Below, one piece after another: positions 41,470-48,950 of a stretch of DNA of 64,000 bases; the stretch's first letter is position 1, and each line of letters starts with the position of its first letter. The notes below the pieces were generated by a model. That model was not told where the DNA came from. It saw only the letters and a program-made list of their open reading frames with translations, and did no database searches. The stretch covers positions 368,544 to 432,543 of the forward strand of contig NZ_FNRL01000001.1 of assembly GCF_900107795.1 (NCBI RefSeq), written 5' to 3'. The translations under genes were made by a program, and so were the position numbers. Origin of the DNA: Chitinophaga terrae (ex Kim and Jung 2007). Its GTDB lineage: Bacteria > Bacteroidota > Bacteroidia > Chitinophagales > Chitinophagaceae.

Positions 41470-42723
41470 TTATGAGAAAAGCAGGTAAGCTAAAACCAAA
41501 GTTATCAACACATTGAATGTCTGGGCTATCAGGAACGCATATACCGGTTTCCGGCTTTCCACGGAGGCCAGGTCTTTAAAATTGGTTTCCAGGCCTATGC
41601 AGGTAAATGCCAGCGCAAACCAAAGTCCCTGCAGGTTTTTCAATGGCGCTTTCACTGCCGCCCTTGCGCCGCTGTCCAGGAAAAAAGAAAACACCAGGGA
41701 AGCGATCATAAAGCCTATCACGAACTTGGGGAAGCGCTCCCAGATCACTTTCAAAGTAGGCTTGGTGTCGGGATCGCTGGCATTGGGATTCTTGGTATAA
41801 GTCCAGTACACGGAGATGGCAAAAGCCGCGATACCCAATAATACGTTCTGGCTGAATTTCACAATAGTGCTCACTTTCAGGGCTGTTTCGCCCACCAGGG
41901 AACCCGATGCTGCAACAGCGCCTGTAGTATCGATACTTCCACCCAGCCACGCGCCTGTCACCGCTTCTGGGAACCGGAAATAATTAGCGATCATCGGCAT
42001 GAATATCATCATCGGGATAGCTGTGATCAATACCAACGAAATAACCAGTGAAAGTTTTCTGGAATCTCCCTTGATCGCGCCCGAGGTAGCGATAGCCGCG
42101 GAAACGCCGCAAATAGACACAGCGCTGGATAGCATCATCGTCAGTTCATTATCTATCTTCAGTTTCTTGCATACCCAGAAAGAGAAATACCATACAGAAA
42201 AAACCACTACCAAAGCCTGTATCAGGCCCAGTTTTCCATCTTTCAGCATATCAGTGAACACGACTGTAGTGCCCAGCAATACCAGACCTATTTTTACAAA
42301 GAACTCAGAGGTCAGCGATTCCCTGAACCAGCCTGGAAGTTTGAAAAGATTTCCAACGAGCAACCCGATCACCAGGCTGAAGATCACTGCTTCAATCCCG
42401 TATTCGTTCACGGTAGCGTTGCCTGCGGCTATCAGTGCAATTGTGGTAAGTGCAAACACGGCAGGGAAGACGATCAGCATAGGTTTAACCGGCTTTCCGA
42501 TCAACAGGGCGCCCAGTATGGCCACAACAAAAGAGAAGGCAAAAAGGACCACCATCTTCAAAAGATTGGCCGCTGTCAGCACCTTGCCAAAAAGATCGGC
42601 GCTGTCAGCCCATTTGTACTCCGGCACGGCGATCACAACGCCGGCCAGCGACAGGATAATGATTAAAAAACCAAGCGTAACGATCGCCCAGTCTTCTGGT
42701 AAATAAGACTTAACTGTAGGCAT
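41470..42723 (-). CDS. YeiH/UPF0324-family membrane transporter (putative sulfate exporter family)
   Basis: 417 residues from the ATG at 42723 (MPTVKSYLPEDW); the alternative three codons earlier is less likely. At least ten hydrophobic helices, including 'AIVTLGFLIIILSLAGVVI', and the family's sequence GLLVGNLFKLP, KIGLVLLGTTVVF, MMLSSAVSICGVSAAIATSGAIKG (key piece CGVSAAIATSGAI) and GAWLGGSIDTTGAVAAS. Annotated elsewhere as a putative sulfate exporter, but without firm proof. It follows a flavoenzyme gene by about 25 bases under the well-defined promoter at 44196. What it carries is unknown. Confidence 0.88.
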   Translation of the reverse strand: MPTVKSYLPEDWAIVTLGFLIIILSLAGVVIAVPEYKWADSADLFGKVLTAANLLKMVVLFAFSFVVAILGALLIGKPVKPMLIVFPAVFALTTIALIAAGNATVNEYGIEAVIFSLVIGLLVGNLFKLPGWFRESLTSEFFVKIGLVLLGTTVVFTDMLKDGKLGLIQALVVVFSVWYFSFWVCKKLKIDNELTMMLSSAVSICGVSAAIATSGAIKGDSRKLSLVISLVLITAIPMMIFMPMIANYFRFPEAVTGAWLGGSIDTTGAVAASGSLVGETALKVSTIVKFSQNVLLGIAAFAISVYWTYTKNPNASDPDTKPTLKVIWERFPKFVIGFMIASLVFSFFLDSGARAAVKAPLKNLQGLWFALAFTCIGLETNFKDLASVESRKPVYAFLIAQTFNVLITLVLAYLLFS

Positions 42724-42748
42724 AAATAACAATTAAAATAAAGCGTAA

Positions 42749-44167
42749 TCAGAAAATATCTTTTAATACGACGTTGGCTGCATGATACCCGCATAACCCG
42801 TGTACTCCCCCTCCCGGAGGCGTTGCGGAAGAACAGATGTAAATTCCTGTGGCGGCGGTGCGATAAGGCGTTAAGCTCAATGTTGGCCTGGTATATAGTT
42901 GTCCCAGGTCGCTTATTCCGCCATTGATATCCCCTCCCACGTAGTTCGGGTTATAGTTTTCCATTTCCACTGCGTTCATGGTATGCCGGGCCAGGATCAG
43001 GTCCCGGAACCCCGGTGCAAAACGTTCTATTTGTTTTTCGATGATCTCTGTCATATCCTTTGTACTGCCGTTGGGAACATGGCAATATGCCCATCCCGTG
43101 TGCTTTCCGTCCGGCGCCCGCTTATCTGCAATGCTTTGCTGTGAGAACAGTACAAAGGGCGCTTCACTGTGTTTCCCGCTGGCTGCCAGTTGTTCGGAAA
43201 GGGCAATTTCCTCGAAAGTGCCGCCCAGGTGTACGGTGATCGCTTTCCTGCATTCAGGGGCGGTGAACGGCACAGGGCCATCCAGTGCAAAATCTATCTT
43301 GAACACACCCGGGCCATACCTGTATTTTTCCAGCTGGCGGCGGTATCCGGCAGGGAACCTGTCGCCCGCTATCTGCAGCAGCTGTTTAGGCGTCAGGTCA
43401 AATACCACGGCTTTATGAGAGGGCAGTTGTTCCAGTGAAGTAACATGAAAACCGGTCTGTATTTCTCCGCCCAGCTGCCTGAAATAAGCTGCTAAAGCGT
43501 TGCCTATGGCCTGCGAACCTCCCACTGGTACCGGCCATCCGAACCGGTGCCCCGCTGCCGATAAAACCATCCCGATAGCTGCAGAGGCTATATTGGTGAG
43601 CGGCTGTATGGAATGCGCCGCCATCCCCGCCCATAAAGCCCTCGCTTCCGGCGTAACAAAACGCTTTGCCACCATGGATGCTGAGCGCAGGGCGTTCCAG
43701 CCGAAACGCGCCATCAGCAAGGGATGACCGGGAAACGAAAATGGCCCCAGCGCATCGGATGCAATCTCGTTCCAGTGATCTGCCACCGGCTTTATCAACT
43801 GCGTATAGGCGCCGCCGTCTGCTCCCAACCCCAGGGCTGTATCCTGTATCGACCGCGCTAACACAGCCGCTTTGCCGTTATCCAGCGGATGCGCCGCCTC
43901 GTACTCAGACCAGGCAAAACGCAACCCGAATTGTTCCAGTGGCAGCCGCGCAAAAAAAGGCGATCCCATAGCCATCGGATGCACGGCCGAACAGATGTCG
44001 TGCAGGAAACCAGGTAAGGTTACTTCGCTGGTCCGCATACCTCCGCCGATCTGCGGGCGCGACTCCACCATCAATACGCGGGCGCCCGACCTCTGCAGGG
44101 TAATGGCTGCGGCGAGGCCATTGGGCCCCGACCCTACTACAATTACATCATAATCTGTTGTTGCCAT
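42749..44167 (-). CDS. Phytoene-desaturase-like FAD-dependent oxidoreductase
   Basis: 472 residues. Begins with the dinucleotide-binding motif VGSGPNGLAAAITL (Gly-rich, about 12-21) and an acidic Glu at the end of the second strand (VESRPQIGGGMRT), followed by a long CrtI/PYROXD2-like body with GPGVFKIDFALDGPVPF and a C-terminal ATPPGGGVHGLCGYHAA. The family oxidises lipids, carotenoids or amine-type molecules; the substrate here is not clear. It is the first gene of the operon with the YeiH-type transporter, driven by an exact promoter with an overlapping palindrome. Confidence 0.88.
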   Translation of the reverse strand: MATTDYDVIVVGSGPNGLAAAITLQRSGARVLMVESRPQIGGGMRTSEVTLPGFLHDICSAVHPMAMGSPFFARLPLEQFGLRFAWSEYEAAHPLDNGKAAVLARSIQDTALGLGADGGAYTQLIKPVADHWNEIASDALGPFSFPGHPLLMARFGWNALRSASMVAKRFVTPEARALWAGMAAHSIQPLTNIASAAIGMVLSAAGHRFGWPVPVGGSQAIGNALAAYFRQLGGEIQTGFHVTSLEQLPSHKAVVFDLTPKQLLQIAGDRFPAGYRRQLEKYRYGPGVFKIDFALDGPVPFTAPECRKAITVHLGGTFEEIALSEQLAASGKHSEAPFVLFSQQSIADKRAPDGKHTGWAYCHVPNGSTKDMTEIIEKQIERFAPGFRDLILARHTMNAVEMENYNPNYVGGDINGGISDLGQLYTRPTLSLTPYRTAATGIYICSSATPPGGGVHGLCGYHAANVVLKDIF

Positions 44168-44195
44168 GGCTGATCTTTCCGTGCTTATTAGTCTA

Positions 44196-44226
44196 CAAAC
44201 TTAGTATACTAATCACGGTAATGCAA
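44196..44226 (-). promoter_or_regulatory. Consensus promoter with overlapping palindrome before the flavoenzyme operon
   Basis: On the minus strand: TTG (44224-44226), a 20-base spacer, then TAAGTTTG (44196-44203), an exact fit to TTG-N19-21-TAnnTTTG. The spacer end and -7 element contain the perfect 12-base palindrome TTAGTATACTAA (44201-44212), a further TTAGT copy lies just downstream near 44188. Predicted start about 44190, leaving a leader of about 24 bases. The palindrome is a likely repressor operator. Confidence 0.7.
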
Positions 44227-44256
44227 ATTATTTTTAAGAAAGATAATATTTTTAAG

Positions 44257-46587
44257 CTACAACGAAGGTAATGCTACTCCTACTCTCAATGCTTTAAGCC
44301 CTGTAAGCCCCTGCAGATCTTCCAGTTCCAGTTCTTCCAGTTCAGGCAACAGGTCTCCCGATTCCTGGAGGTAGTGTATAAAGGGGATAAAATCAACCAC
44401 ATCATCGGCATCTGTATAGATCAGGGCAATTTTTCCCGGTTGGGTAAGCCGTTCTTCCGTATTGCGGATATGCACTTTATCTATCCGTTTTTTGATCATC
44501 TGGTAGCGGATATTATATGCGCCTTCCACATCAAAACGGCGTTCATCCGTACGGAAACTGATCTCGATAGGGTGATTATGTACGAATATTAACTGCGTGG
44601 TATGTAATTCCCTGGGCATTTCAGTCAACAGTGAATGGGTTAACCTGGCTATGGCAGCCATCGATGATAATTGCCACAGGCGGAGATCTTTCAGATGAAA
44701 GTGATTGAATTCTTTTGTTGGGGTGATGGATTGTCCTATATAAATATCGTATTCCACGCCATCTGTTTTGAATTTTTCGAAGTAACAGGGATACGATTCC
44801 TGCAACCTGTATTTATTGGTTTCCAGGTAATCGTTGATGGCATTGTTGATAAGCTGCATGGATAATTCCAGCTCGTTCTTGTTCACATGGCTATCCAGTT
44901 GCTGAAGGCAGGTATTGATCAACTGCCGGGAACCGGGCGCCTGCGAGGCAACGTGGTTCAGGTAAGCCACTGCTTCTTCTTCCAGGAACTGGTCTATATC
45001 GTTCTCTATCGATGTACTTAGCTGGTCCTGCTGCGCCATCTGCTGCCATTGCCGGGTATGATAGATCATTTCCCTCAACAGGTTATTATCCTGGTATGCC
45101 TGCAAAGCATCGAGGGTTTCAGCCAGTATGTGCAGGTGATTGTTGATATCTGCAACGATCGCTTTATTTCTTTCGGCTGTTGAGTTCCGGATGTCAATTG
45201 CGCCGTACAAGGGGTACACATCTTTGAAATGGATATTCCCCAATACCACAGGCAGGTTCCTTTTAGTGTGGTAGATATAGTTCCAGGCAACTTCATTGAA
45301 TTTCCACTGCACGGATGGTTGTATGGAGGTGAACTTCTCCTTGATCACATTTTGTATCTCCATATTAAATACATCTACGTATATCCGTAGCAGTTGTCCA
45401 ACCGGCGAAATGGCGGGTTCCAGCAGCGCCAGTACTTTTTCGTCAAATGTATGCCCACCGAACGTATGCACCGCCATCACTCCTACCGGTTCATGCAAAT
45501 GAAAGATAGGCATCAGCGCCAGTGATTTTACTCCCAGCCTGCGGAAATGTTCCAGGAACGAGTAGGCTTTGCCGGTTTCCTGGTAAATATCTGAAGAGAA
45601 GAAGAAGATGGGTTTAGCGGCAAATGATTTAGCCTGCCGCTTAAACTCTTCCGGCGATAAACGGTGCTCACCCCATACTTCGAACAATACGCCGGTTCCG
45701 GCTTTCGCGAATCCGAACACCGGCTCGTCGTTCACCTTCAGGAAAGGGAACAGGTCAAATTCTATCTTGTTGTCGCGGACCAGCGATTTCAATGACTGGA
45801 TCACCTGTTGATAACTCTGTTCATCCGTTATCCCTTTAGGAGATAACCTTACTTTCCGGATGTTGTTGATCGCTTCCTCTGCTGTTACATCCGTCAGCGT
45901 TATAATACACAAGCCCCTGAACATGAAAAGCGATAAAGGCAGCGTTTCTTCCAGTATTTCAAACCCGCCTCCTTCGCTGAGATGGGTATATAATTGAACG
46001 AAATCTATCACCGGGAGCGCCGACTTGGCAGTCACTTCCACCAGGTCTGTATTAATGTCTATCTTATAACACTGCATCAGGCCAGTGGTCTTGTTGATCC
46101 CCACATGGTACTGTTCTTTTTTAACAGGCGCCTGGAAGTTATAAAGTCGTTTCAGGATAAAAGAATAGATAAGTTGCAGGCGATCCCGGTAGTAATCGGC
46201 CGGGGTGCGCGACTCATCATCATAATTCTGCTCCCGCCTGTCGAGCAGGTCGTACAGCAGGTCTGTTCCATAGAAAACAACAGGCAGGAAAGGGAAGCTC
46301 AATCCCCAGGCCAACCTGCCTTCGCCTTCATCAACAGGCGATAAACAGGCGTAAACATGTTCCAGCAGGTTCCCATACTTCTCTATATCCTCTAATTCAA
46401 TATCCCCGCTCCGTATCGACGCATCGTTGAACCTGGCCAGCGCTTCTTTATAAAGAAGCGATTTGACAGTCTTTTCTTCCGCCAGCCTTTTCTCCAGGTA
46501 ATGGACAAAAGGTTTAAAAGAAATCGCTGCATCTATAGCCAACGGTTGCCCTTTGCTTGCAGAAACGTCCAGGATCGTTAATTGCAT
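44257..46587 (-). CDS. Large cytosolic GAF-domain protein with cyclase-like segment
   Basis: 776 residues, no signal peptide or membrane helix. A GAF-type domain is suggested around 280-420 (GKAYSFLEHFRRLGVKSLALMPIFHLHEPVGVMAVHTF, key pieces SLALMPI and VGVMAVHTF). Following it, FKDVYPLYGAIDIRNSTAERNKAI resembles the opening of class III nucleotide cyclase domains (key piece DIRNST), but the second metal-binding Asp and other cyclase residues could not be placed. The N-terminal 250 and C-terminal 300 residues are helical and unrecognised. It seems to be a sensory or signalling protein; no output is certain. It ends 90 bases before the flavoenzyme promoter. Confidence 0.65.
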   Translation of the reverse strand: MQLTILDVSASKGQPLAIDAAISFKPFVHYLEKRLAEEKTVKSLLYKEALARFNDASIRSGDIELEDIEKYGNLLEHVYACLSPVDEGEGRLAWGLSFPFLPVVFYGTDLLYDLLDRREQNYDDESRTPADYYRDRLQLIYSFILKRLYNFQAPVKKEQYHVGINKTTGLMQCYKIDINTDLVEVTAKSALPVIDFVQLYTHLSEGGGFEILEETLPLSLFMFRGLCIITLTDVTAEEAINNIRKVRLSPKGITDEQSYQQVIQSLKSLVRDNKIEFDLFPFLKVNDEPVFGFAKAGTGVLFEVWGEHRLSPEEFKRQAKSFAAKPIFFFSSDIYQETGKAYSFLEHFRRLGVKSLALMPIFHLHEPVGVMAVHTFGGHTFDEKVLALLEPAISPVGQLLRIYVDVFNMEIQNVIKEKFTSIQPSVQWKFNEVAWNYIYHTKRNLPVVLGNIHFKDVYPLYGAIDIRNSTAERNKAIVADINNHLHILAETLDALQAYQDNNLLREMIYHTRQWQQMAQQDQLSTSIENDIDQFLEEEAVAYLNHVASQAPGSRQLINTCLQQLDSHVNKNELELSMQLINNAINDYLETNKYRLQESYPCYFEKFKTDGVEYDIYIGQSITPTKEFNHFHLKDLRLWQLSSMAAIARLTHSLLTEMPRELHTTQLIFVHNHPIEISFRTDERRFDVEGAYNIRYQMIKKRIDKVHIRNTEERLTQPGKIALIYTDADDVVDFIPFIHYLQESGDLLPELEELELEDLQGLTGLKALRVGVALPSL

Positions 46588-46606
46588 AATAGTTTGCTTT
46601 CCTTTT

Positions 46607-46614
46607 CAAAGTTA
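46607..46614 (-). promoter_or_regulatory. Possible -7 element for the GAF-domain gene
   Basis: The minus strand reads TAACTTTG, an exact TAnnTTTG, 20 bases ahead of the ATG at 46587. No TTG at the -33 distance, so support is partial. Confidence 0.3.
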
Positions 46615-46725
46615 GAGAATCCCCGATAATTCATATAAACGTAAGAACCGGCTTTAACGATTCTTTTTATAAAAATCTTACATTGCAGAAAAACCCCTTT
46701 TCAAACAATCAAAAACATTACTCTT

Positions 46726-47292
46726 ATGCGTAGAAAACTGCTTTTCTTCCTGGCAGTATCAGCCGTTCTTACCTGTCAAACCCTGAAAGCTCAAAACACC
46801 GGGGCTCCTGACCAGAACTGGATGGCCGCTATCACTCCAGGCCCGTTCCATCAGAAACTGGCCCAGCTGGAAGGTGATTTTACCTCCGAAACAACCGTTT
46901 GGATGATGCCGGATAATCCAATGAAAGCATCCGGCGACTGCACCAATAAAATGATCATGAGCGGGCGTTACCTCGAAAGCAAATATAACGGCAATATGAT
47001 GGGTATGCCATTCGAAGGATTGGGCACACTGGGATACGATAATATATCCAAGTCGTTCGTCAACACCTGGATCGACAACCTAGGTACCGGTATCATGGTG
47101 TTGACGGGAAAAATGACAAGCGACGATGTATTGGAATTAAAAGGACAGATCACTGATCCTATGTCGGGCAAGGTGCAATCGATCAGGCAAACACTCAAAT
47201 GGGTAGATGCCACCCATCATATCATTGAAATGTTTGCAGACATCAACGGGAAAGAAATGAAAACAATGGAAATTAAGTTGACTAAAAAATAA
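46726..47292 (+). CDS. DUF1579 secreted protein
   Basis: 188 residues with a signal peptide (MRRKLLFFLAVSAVLT, ends LKAQ). The mature part is a beta-rich DUF1579 domain: HQKLAQLEGDFTSETTVW, a stretch MIMSGRYLESKYNGNMMG, GLGTLGYDNISKSFVNTWIDN and a closing DINGKEMKTMEIKLTKK (all pieces of the family pattern). Function of the family is unknown. It converges on the PfkB gene with a gap of a single base between the stop codons, so transcripts of the two must overlap unless terminators lie inside the coding regions. Confidence 0.88.
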   Translation: MRRKLLFFLAVSAVLTCQTLKAQNTGAPDQNWMAAITPGPFHQKLAQLEGDFTSETTVWMMPDNPMKASGDCTNKMIMSGRYLESKYNGNMMGMPFEGLGTLGYDNISKSFVNTWIDNLGTGIMVLTGKMTSDDVLELKGQITDPMSGKVQSIRQTLKWVDATHHIIEMFADINGKEMKTMEIKLTKK

Positions 47293-47293
47293 G

Positions 47294-48157
47294 TTATAAC
47301 GGCAGCTGCCTGGTATCATATTCCGGGCAGCCTCCGTGGTAAGTAGCCACAAGAGCGCCTAAAGCATTTGCCAGCCGCAAACTGTCTTCAGGCGTTTTTT
47401 GTTGCCGCCGGGCATGCAGGAAACCCGCCAGGAAAGCATCTCCGCTACCAATTGTATCCGCCACTTTCACAGGCTTTCCCTGCTCCCTGAACAATGATCC
47501 ATGCTGCAACAACATAGTTCCATCGCTGCCCATCGTTACCACGATCACAGGGATATTGAATTTATCTGCCAGCAAACGAAGCGCCGCTTCCGTTCCTTCA
47601 AAAGGCCGGTACCAGGAACTGATGTATACCAGTTCGTCGAGATTTAATTTCAGTATATCGCAATGCTGCAGCAACCAGGTGATAAATTCAGTGGTATAAT
47701 GCGGCGCCCTCAGGTTAATATCCAGTACCCGGGCGCCGGCCTCCAGGATGAATTTTTCAAGCGTAGCGCGCGACACCTTATCCCTGGCGCATAAACTGCC
47801 GAAAACGAAATAATCGTTCCCTTTCATCACCGAAGAAGAATATTCAATAAAATCCCAGGCCACGGGGTATACGATATCGTATTTTACAGCGCTGGGATCT
47901 GTCATATCCGCATGTACAATACCTGTCTGGCGCTCCGCATCCACCTGCACATATTCCGTTGGTAACCCGTACCCGGAAAGTATCTCCAGCAACTGTTTGC
48001 CCCTTTCGTCATTTCCTACTTTTGAAACCAGCTTTACCGGTTCTCCCAGCTTATGCAGATGATAGGCTACATTCATTACAGCGCCGCCAGGCAAGGATTT
48101 GCCAGGTAACAGGTCCCATAACATTTCTCCGAAACAGACTACTGAAGTTTCTTGCAT
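47294..48157 (-). CDS. PfkB-family carbohydrate kinase (fructokinase-like)
   Basis: 287 residues from the ATG at 48157 (MQETSVVCFGEMLWDLLPG, key piece CFGEMLWD); the longer frame from 48208 adds a poor N-terminus. The PfkB motifs are present: GGAVMNVAYHLHKLG at about 22-36 and DTIGSGDAFLAGFL with the catalytic Asp in GSGD near 240. It phosphorylates a sugar, most likely fructose by resemblance. Gene is divergent from the VIT1/CCC1 gene at 48226 (gap 68) and convergent with the DUF1579 gene. Confidence 0.9.
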   Translation of the reverse strand: MQETSVVCFGEMLWDLLPGKSLPGGAVMNVAYHLHKLGEPVKLVSKVGNDERGKQLLEILSGYGLPTEYVQVDAERQTGIVHADMTDPSAVKYDIVYPVAWDFIEYSSSVMKGNDYFVFGSLCARDKVSRATLEKFILEAGARVLDINLRAPHYTTEFITWLLQHCDILKLNLDELVYISSWYRPFEGTEAALRLLADKFNIPVIVVTMGSDGTMLLQHGSLFREQGKPVKVADTIGSGDAFLAGFLHARRQQKTPEDSLRLANALGALVATYHGGCPEYDTRQLPL

Positions 48158-48225
48158 GCGATGATAATTTATCTGGCAAAATACAATAAAGCGACTATAT
48201 TTATCCACCTATTTAAATCCAGTTT

Positions 48226-48909
48226 ATGCACCAGGAAGAACATTTGAAGAGTTCTGATTTTATTACCGATATGGTGATCGGGATGAGCGATGGATTAACT
48301 GTTCCGTTTGCCCTCGCGGCAGGTTTGAGCGGCGCAGTATCAGACAATAGTATAATCCTTACGGCAGGTATTGCCGAAATAGTAGCCGGTTGCATTGCTA
48401 TGGGCCTTGGAGGGTACCTGGCCGGCAAAACGGAGATAGAACATTACCAGAGTGAATTGAGCAGGGAATACCAGGAAGTGGATACCGTTCCGGAAAAGGA
48501 GATGGAAGAAGTGAAAGAGATCTTTGCTGAATATGGTCTTAGCACCCAGGCGCAGGAACTGATCGCAACAGAACTGGCCAAAGACAAAACCAAGTGGGTG
48601 AATTTCATGATGAAGTTTGAACTTGGCCTGGAAGCGCCTAACCCGGCCCGCGCCCGGAACAGCGCCCTTACCATCGGCGCTTCGTATTTTGTCGGGGGCC
48701 TGCTCCCTTTATCCGCCTATCTTTTTACCAATACACCTGAACAGGGATTGATAGGTTCTACCATCCTGACTGTTATCTGCCTCTTTGTTTTCGGGTATTT
48801 CAAGAGTAAGGTCACCGGTCAGCCGCCTGTAAAAGGCGCGTTTAAAGTAACCCTGATAGGGTTGCTGGCAGCAGCGGCGGCATTTGGTATCGCCAAACTG
48901 GTGTCGTAG
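48226..48909 (+). CDS. VIT1/CCC1-family iron/manganese transporter
   Basis: 227 residues with about five membrane helices: one near 15-35 (VIGMSDGLTVPFALAAGL), one at 45-65, and three C-terminal near 150-170, 175-195 and 205-225. Between the second and third lies a Glu-rich cytosolic loop (TEIEHYQSELSREYQEVD, then PEKEMEEVKEIF), where the family binds metal. Members carry Fe2+ or Mn2+ out of the cytosol. The TATATTTA at about 48200 resembles a -7 box. It lies 41 bases before the topoisomerase gene, same strand, perhaps not one unit. Confidence 0.92.
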   Translation: MHQEEHLKSSDFITDMVIGMSDGLTVPFALAAGLSGAVSDNSIILTAGIAEIVAGCIAMGLGGYLAGKTEIEHYQSELSREYQEVDTVPEKEMEEVKEIFAEYGLSTQAQELIATELAKDKTKWVNFMMKFELGLEAPNPARARNSALTIGASYFVGGLLPLSAYLFTNTPEQGLIGSTILTVICLFVFGYFKSKVTGQPPVKGAFKVTLIGLLAAAAAFGIAKLVS

Positions 48910-48950
48910 CATTTCAGGTATTTATCCGACATTTGTTACCCAATTTTTTG

